Positions 31,158 to 34,758 of a stretch of 34,758 bases of DNA are shown in pieces (position 1 is the first letter of the stretch; each line of letters begins with the position of its first letter). The translations under genes were made by a program, and so were the position numbers. The stretch is from an uncultured Bacteroidales bacterium (GTDB taxonomy: Bacteria; Bacteroidota; Bacteroidia; Bacteroidales; FEN-979), in assembly GCA_903885595.1 (NCBI GenBank), contig CAISJJ010000225.1, forward strand, positions 1-34,758, given 5' to 3'. Below the pieces are notes generated by a model. The model did not search any database, was not told the origin of the DNA, and saw only the letters and a program-made list of their open reading frames with translations.

Positions 31158-31256
31158 CTATGAATTCCATTTCACACAGACCGATCACCCTGGGCAAGGG
31201 AAGGAAATCATAATAATTGGCCAGATATTCCGGGATAATTCCCTGTAAAAAGCATT

Positions 31257-33482
31257 ATGAAAGCGATCAGGATTTGTACGTTCCTATTATTTGTTCCCTT
31301 CTTTGCCTTTTCAATAAAAGCTAAAGAAGAAAAAGATTCGGTCAATGCCAAAAGGCGCGTTGATTCATTAGATATTCTTGTAAACTACTATTATCAAAAG
31401 GAGAATTTCCAGAAAGTACTTGAATATGATTTAATGATCGCTGATATTAATAATCAATGGGGAAATTCTGAAAACACAGCCACCAGCTACAATAATATCG
31501 TAGGAGTTTTTATTAGAATTAAAGAATATGAGCTTGCGGAGGAATATTTGCAGAACATGATCCGGATTGTAAACAAGATACCTGATCCTGTTATAAAAGG
31601 AAGGACTTTTTCGAATCAGGCGCAAATTGACCTGGGTCATGGGAATATAGATCAAGCCCTTCGTAACCTTTATAATTCGATATTCTATTTTCAAAAGGGA
31701 AAAGCTGTGTGGCTCGAAGCAAGGGCATATAGACTGCTGGGAGATGCTTTCATGCAAAAGAAACAGTATAGCAAAGCTTTACATACATACAAAATATCGA
31801 CCATGTTATTTCAACAGAAGACCGATGATTTTGAAATTGCAGTAAATTATACGCGTATGGCCAGTATTTTCCAATTACTTAACGAATGCGGGTCAAACCT
31901 GAATTACAATCTCAAAGCCTTGCACATCCGCGAAATGAAAGGCTCTTCAAAGATGATCGCAAGCTCTTATATCAATGTCGGGGAAGCGTTTTGGCTCATT
32001 AATCAAAAAGATTCAGCTAAAAAGTATTTAGAAAAAGCATTGAAACTAGCACTCCCAGATAAAAATAATTATCTTCTGAAGATTATTTATAGGATGCTCT
32101 CTGATTTCGCAAAAAAAGAGAAAAAATTCAAGGAAGCAATGATGTACTTTACTGAAAGTGTCAAATACAGTCAAAAGTTCAGGCAAGAACAAAACGATGC
32201 GGAGATTGCTATGATGGTCACTAACCATAATATCAGATCAGCCGAAGCAAACAATAAACTGCTGATACAAGAAAACGAGATCAAGTATTTGCTGCTTCAT
32301 AAGCATCGTTATCAGACAATTATTTACGAAATTGCATTCCTTTCGTTAATGGCATTGGTTCTGTTCATCAATATGCTCGCAGTCAAGAGCCGTAATCGAA
32401 AAAATAAGCTACAGGTTTTGAATGAGCAGTTGCAGGCAGAGATACATGAACGCATTGAAGCAGAAGGGCGTCTTCACAGGAGTGAAGAAATGCACCGCTT
32501 TCTTGCAGATAATTCTGCTGATGTAATCTCCCTGCTTGATGCCAATATGCGAAGGCTATATATAAGTCCATCATGTGAAAAGCTTTACGGCTATCCTCAA
32601 CATGAAATTCTCCGGATGAACACCCCACTTGACTTGGTAGAACCTTCGCACCGGGTGACAGTTAATTACCGGTTTCTTGAATTATTTCGTACGAAAAAAT
32701 CTTCCCAATACAGATACAAGGCGTTAAGAAAAGATGGTTCATGGTTGTGGGCCGAATCAAATATTAATCCAATCCTCGATCCGGGCTCGGGCGAGATAAA
32801 AGAGATGATCACTGTGGTAAGGGATATTTCAGAGCAGATGAAACATGAAGAGGAACTGTCTGAAAATGCCCGGCAGAAAGAGTACCTTCTACGGGAGATT
32901 CACAACCGCGTCAAAAATAATTTTGCCATTCTGGTCAGCCTGATGACCATGCAGCGAAACCAGCCTCACAATTCCGAACTCAACAGTTCAATTACCGATC
33001 TTCAGCTCAGGTTGCGAACCATGTCACTGGTGCATGAACAACTTTATCACAATCAGGATATTAGTCATATCCCTTTTGATGATTATCTCCGCCACCTGAC
33101 GCTCATCATTTCCAGTTCCTTTAAAAATGATCTTATCCGGCTTAAAACCGACATCAGGTCATGCCAGCTCTCCATCGAAATGGCACTTCCCCTTGGTTTG
33201 ATTGTTAACGAATTGATGACAAATTCTTACAAGTATGCTTTCCCCTGGAACCGTACGGGTACTGTTTGGGTTATTCTCATCCCTGAGGATGAAGAAAAAT
33301 ATACCATCTCCATTTGCGATGACGGAATCGGGTTACCTGATGATTTTAATATAAAGAACAGCCAATCGATGGGAATGCAAATCGTTCAGATTTTGGTGGA
33401 GCAAATTGAGGCAAGTCTCGAATTCAGTGGGAAAAATGGAGCATGTTTCAACATCTTGTTTTCAACATCACAAGAAAAATAA
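31257..33482 (+). CDS. Hybrid-sensor-like histidine kinase: TPR, TM, PAS, HisKA_2, HATPase
   Basis: A 741-residue protein with a signal peptide or N-terminal anchor (about 1-20), an extracytoplasmic TPR region (about 30-320; NYYYQKENFQKVLEYD, EYELAEEYLQNM, ALRNLYNSIFYF), a membrane helix (about 355-374), a coiled-coil linker, a PAS/PAC domain (about 411-530), and a HisKA_2 dimerisation domain with RE-I-H-N-R-V-K-N-N at 546-554 (phosphoacceptor H549). The HATPase domain has N-box NELMTNSYKYAF (about 650-661), G1 DDGIGLPDDF (about 687-696) and SMGMQIVQIL (about 704-713). No receiver domain is in the protein and no response regulator is next to it; partner unknown. It lies 3 bp before the next gene, so coupled. 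Confidence 0.9.
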   Translation: MKAIRICTFLLFVPFFAFSIKAKEEKDSVNAKRRVDSLDILVNYYYQKENFQKVLEYDLMIADINNQWGNSENTATSYNNIVGVFIRIKEYELAEEYLQNMIRIVNKIPDPVIKGRTFSNQAQIDLGHGNIDQALRNLYNSIFYFQKGKAVWLEARAYRLLGDAFMQKKQYSKALHTYKISTMLFQQKTDDFEIAVNYTRMASIFQLLNECGSNLNYNLKALHIREMKGSSKMIASSYINVGEAFWLINQKDSAKKYLEKALKLALPDKNNYLLKIIYRMLSDFAKKEKKFKEAMMYFTESVKYSQKFRQEQNDAEIAMMVTNHNIRSAEANNKLLIQENEIKYLLLHKHRYQTIIYEIAFLSLMALVLFINMLAVKSRNRKNKLQVLNEQLQAEIHERIEAEGRLHRSEEMHRFLADNSADVISLLDANMRRLYISPSCEKLYGYPQHEILRMNTPLDLVEPSHRVTVNYRFLELFRTKKSSQYRYKALRKDGSWLWAESNINPILDPGSGEIKEMITVVRDISEQMKHEEELSENARQKEYLLREIHNRVKNNFAILVSLMTMQRNQPHNSELNSSITDLQLRLRTMSLVHEQLYHNQDISHIPFDDYLRHLTLIISSSFKNDLIRLKTDIRSCQLSIEMALPLGLIVNELMTNSYKYAFPWNRTGTVWVILIPEDEEKYTISICDDGIGLPDDFNIKNSQSMGMQIVQILVEQIEASLEFSGKNGACFNILFSTSQEK

Positions 33483-33485
33483 AGT

Positions 33486-34478
33486 ATGGAAAATCAACAA
33501 TTTAAGATTGCCATTATTGGCGCAGGCACCATTGGTACAGCTTTGGGAAATATCCTTGCAGAAACTGAAAAGACACCCATTCTCCTTCATTCAATAGAGA
33601 AAGAGGTTGTGATTGATATCAACCATCTGCGGATTAATTCAAAGTATTTTCCAACGCTTCGTTTGAATCAGGGATTGCACGCAACGACCGAAAACCACAT
33701 GCTCGAACATGCCGGTATTATTTTTCTTGCCATTCCTTCAGTAGTTATGATCGATCATCTTAAATCGATCCGCCCCCATTTACCTCCGGGTGCATTGTTT
33801 GTGAACCTGGCCAAGGGATTTGGTTGCGGGCATCAAACTATACTGGAATGTTTGAAAGATGAATTTCCGAATCCCGTTTGCACCATGAAAGGCCCCAGTT
33901 TTGCCAGGGAAATCATTAACAGGCAGCCAACAGGCTTTACGCTTGGGTTTGAGAAAAAGGAGCAAATTGCCATGATTCCGGATCTTTTTGTCCATACAAA
34001 TATTCACCTTGATTTTTCAGATGACCTTAGAGGCGTTGAAATTCTCAGTATTCTGAAAAATATTTACGCTGTCGTATTAGGTATTGTCGACGCACAGTTT
34101 AATTCTCCCAATCTTCGGTTCCTGGTTCTCACAAAAGCATTTCGTGAAATGCGGAGGGTGTTACGCCATTTTGGCGGCCGGGAGGATACTTTGTTCAACT
34201 ATTGTGGTTATGGCGACTTCGCGCTTACGGCACTCAATGATCTCAGCCGAAATCGCACACTGGGACTCCTGATTGGCAAAGGTTTTTTCACAGAACATGT
34301 TTCACATGAATTGGTTCTTGAGGGAAAGACTGCTGTTAATGTTTTTTATGAAGAGATTTCGAAAACAATGTGTGTTGAGGATCATTTCCCGATGATTGCT
34401 GAACTTTACCGCATATTCAGCGCCAAATATGATATATCGCTGTTTGTGGAAACCATTCTTTCATTCAAAGAGGAATAA
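33486..34478 (+). CDS. Glycerol-3-phosphate dehydrogenase (GpsA)-like protein
   Basis: A 330-residue NAD(P)-dependent dehydrogenase of the GpsA fold. Rossmann GAGTIG is at 12-17, NLAKGFG at 107-113, MKGPSFARE at 134-142, the catalytic lysine in LKNIYAV (K191), and CGYGDFALT with SRNR at 240-257. It would reduce dihydroxyacetone phosphate to glycerol-3-phosphate. It diverges from common GpsA at several places (for example YGDFALTALNDLSRNR replaces GLGDLVLTCTSSLSRN), and sits between a histidine kinase and a methyltransferase, so it may act on another 3-phosphate or 2-hydroxy acid. Start ATG 33486 is 3 bp after the kinase stop. Confidence 0.8.
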   Translation: MENQQFKIAIIGAGTIGTALGNILAETEKTPILLHSIEKEVVIDINHLRINSKYFPTLRLNQGLHATTENHMLEHAGIIFLAIPSVVMIDHLKSIRPHLPPGALFVNLAKGFGCGHQTILECLKDEFPNPVCTMKGPSFAREIINRQPTGFTLGFEKKEQIAMIPDLFVHTNIHLDFSDDLRGVEILSILKNIYAVVLGIVDAQFNSPNLRFLVLTKAFREMRRVLRHFGGREDTLFNYCGYGDFALTALNDLSRNRTLGLLIGKGFFTEHVSHELVLEGKTAVNVFYEEISKTMCVEDHFPMIAELYRIFSAKYDISLFVETILSFKEE

Positions 34479-34480
34479 TA

Positions 34481-34758
34481 ATGCCTTTGCTGCATAGAAT
34501 TATCAACAATACTATTCAAGTTCAAAATATTATGACAGATAAAAAACTCACCGGACAGACTTTCTGGGAAGATTACTGGGAAGAGAAACCGGGAAAAAAA
34601 AATAACAAAACGAGTTTGCTTATCAGGGAGATTCTTAAGGTTTTCGATCAGAAACTGCCAGCAAAACCGGGACTTACCATTCTTGAGGTGGGTGGCGCCT
34701 ATGGTGAATACCTGCTATATCTTACCCGCCGGTTCGGGTATAAAGCCTTTTCTCTCGA
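34481..34758 (+). CDS. Class I methyltransferase, truncated by the window edge
   Basis: An open frame from the ATG at 34481 to the window end (about 92 codons). It contains TFWEDYWEEKPGK near residues 26-38 and a SAM-binding motif I, ILEVGGAYGEYL, near the end, so it is probably a SAM-dependent methyltransferase. A second in-frame ATG at 34532 (MTDKKLTGQTFW) looks more natural as the true start, since the 17 preceding residues resemble no conserved region. It begins 2 bp after the GpsA-like gene. The substrate is unknown. Confidence 0.72.
   Translation, partial: MPLLHRIINNTIQVQNIMTDKKLTGQTFWEDYWEEKPGKKNNKTSLLIREILKVFDQKLPAKPGLTILEVGGAYGEYLLYLTRRFGYKAFSL

Overview
The window looks like a chromosomal segment of a Bacteroidota bacterium, probably Bacteroidales/Marinilabiliales-like. 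The support is a GldF/GldG pair, a protein with a type IX secretion (T9SS) C-terminal sorting domain, a complete bat (BatA-BatE) operon, a DUF4783 protein, and repeated promoter -7 elements of the Bacteroidota type TAnnTTTG a short way upstream of genes. I see no rRNA, tRNA, CRISPR array, phage gene or transposase. Coding density is high; the only gene-free stretch above 300 bp is about 8257-8618.

Layout. 1-5699 (minus strand): DUF62 SAM hydrolase, methylglyoxal synthase, GldF, GldG, a DUF4340 protein and an edge-truncated flippase. 5743-6702 (plus): PhoH ATPase, divergent from DUF62. 6763-8256 (minus): membrane glycosyltransferase of GT39 type. 8619-9305 (plus): unrecognised 228-residue protein. 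9349-10026 (minus): Nudix protein with an interrupted Nudix box. 10134-10763 (plus): pyrE, ending in a strong terminator shared with the convergent T9SS-exported propeller protein (10869-13682). 13885-22505 (minus): moxR, DUF58, a membrane-anchored partner, batA, batB, batC, batD, batE. 22625-23098 (minus): rlmH. 23303-25759 (plus): DUF4783, nadC, yihY. 25811-31096 (minus): a surface-glycan cluster read as LegB-like dehydratase, nucleotidyltransferase, epimerase, GT4 glycosyltransferase, flippase. 31257 to the end (plus): TPR-PAS histidine kinase, GpsA-like dehydrogenase, and a methyltransferase cut by the edge.

How the genes fit together. The bat operon encodes a MoxR chaperone ATPase working with von Willebrand A (VWA) and tetratricopeptide (TPR) envelope proteins. 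The 31096-25811 cluster has the order expected for making, modifying and exporting a nucleotide-sugar-derived glycan. DUF4783-nadC-yihY and the kinase-dehydrogenase-methyltransferase set each look like transcription units.

The most unusual signal is a set of short tandem repeat arrays (7- or 8-bp units) lying at gene ends. On the coding strand of the gene they follow, three use closely related heptamers (GTGACAA, GTGACRC, GGGACRC). Several supply the stop codon itself, and one has extended YihY by about 65 repetitive residues. A second signal is a pair of about 62-64 bp intergenic elements (1610-1673 and 23130-23191) with inverted ends that resemble each other, as a miniature mobile element would.
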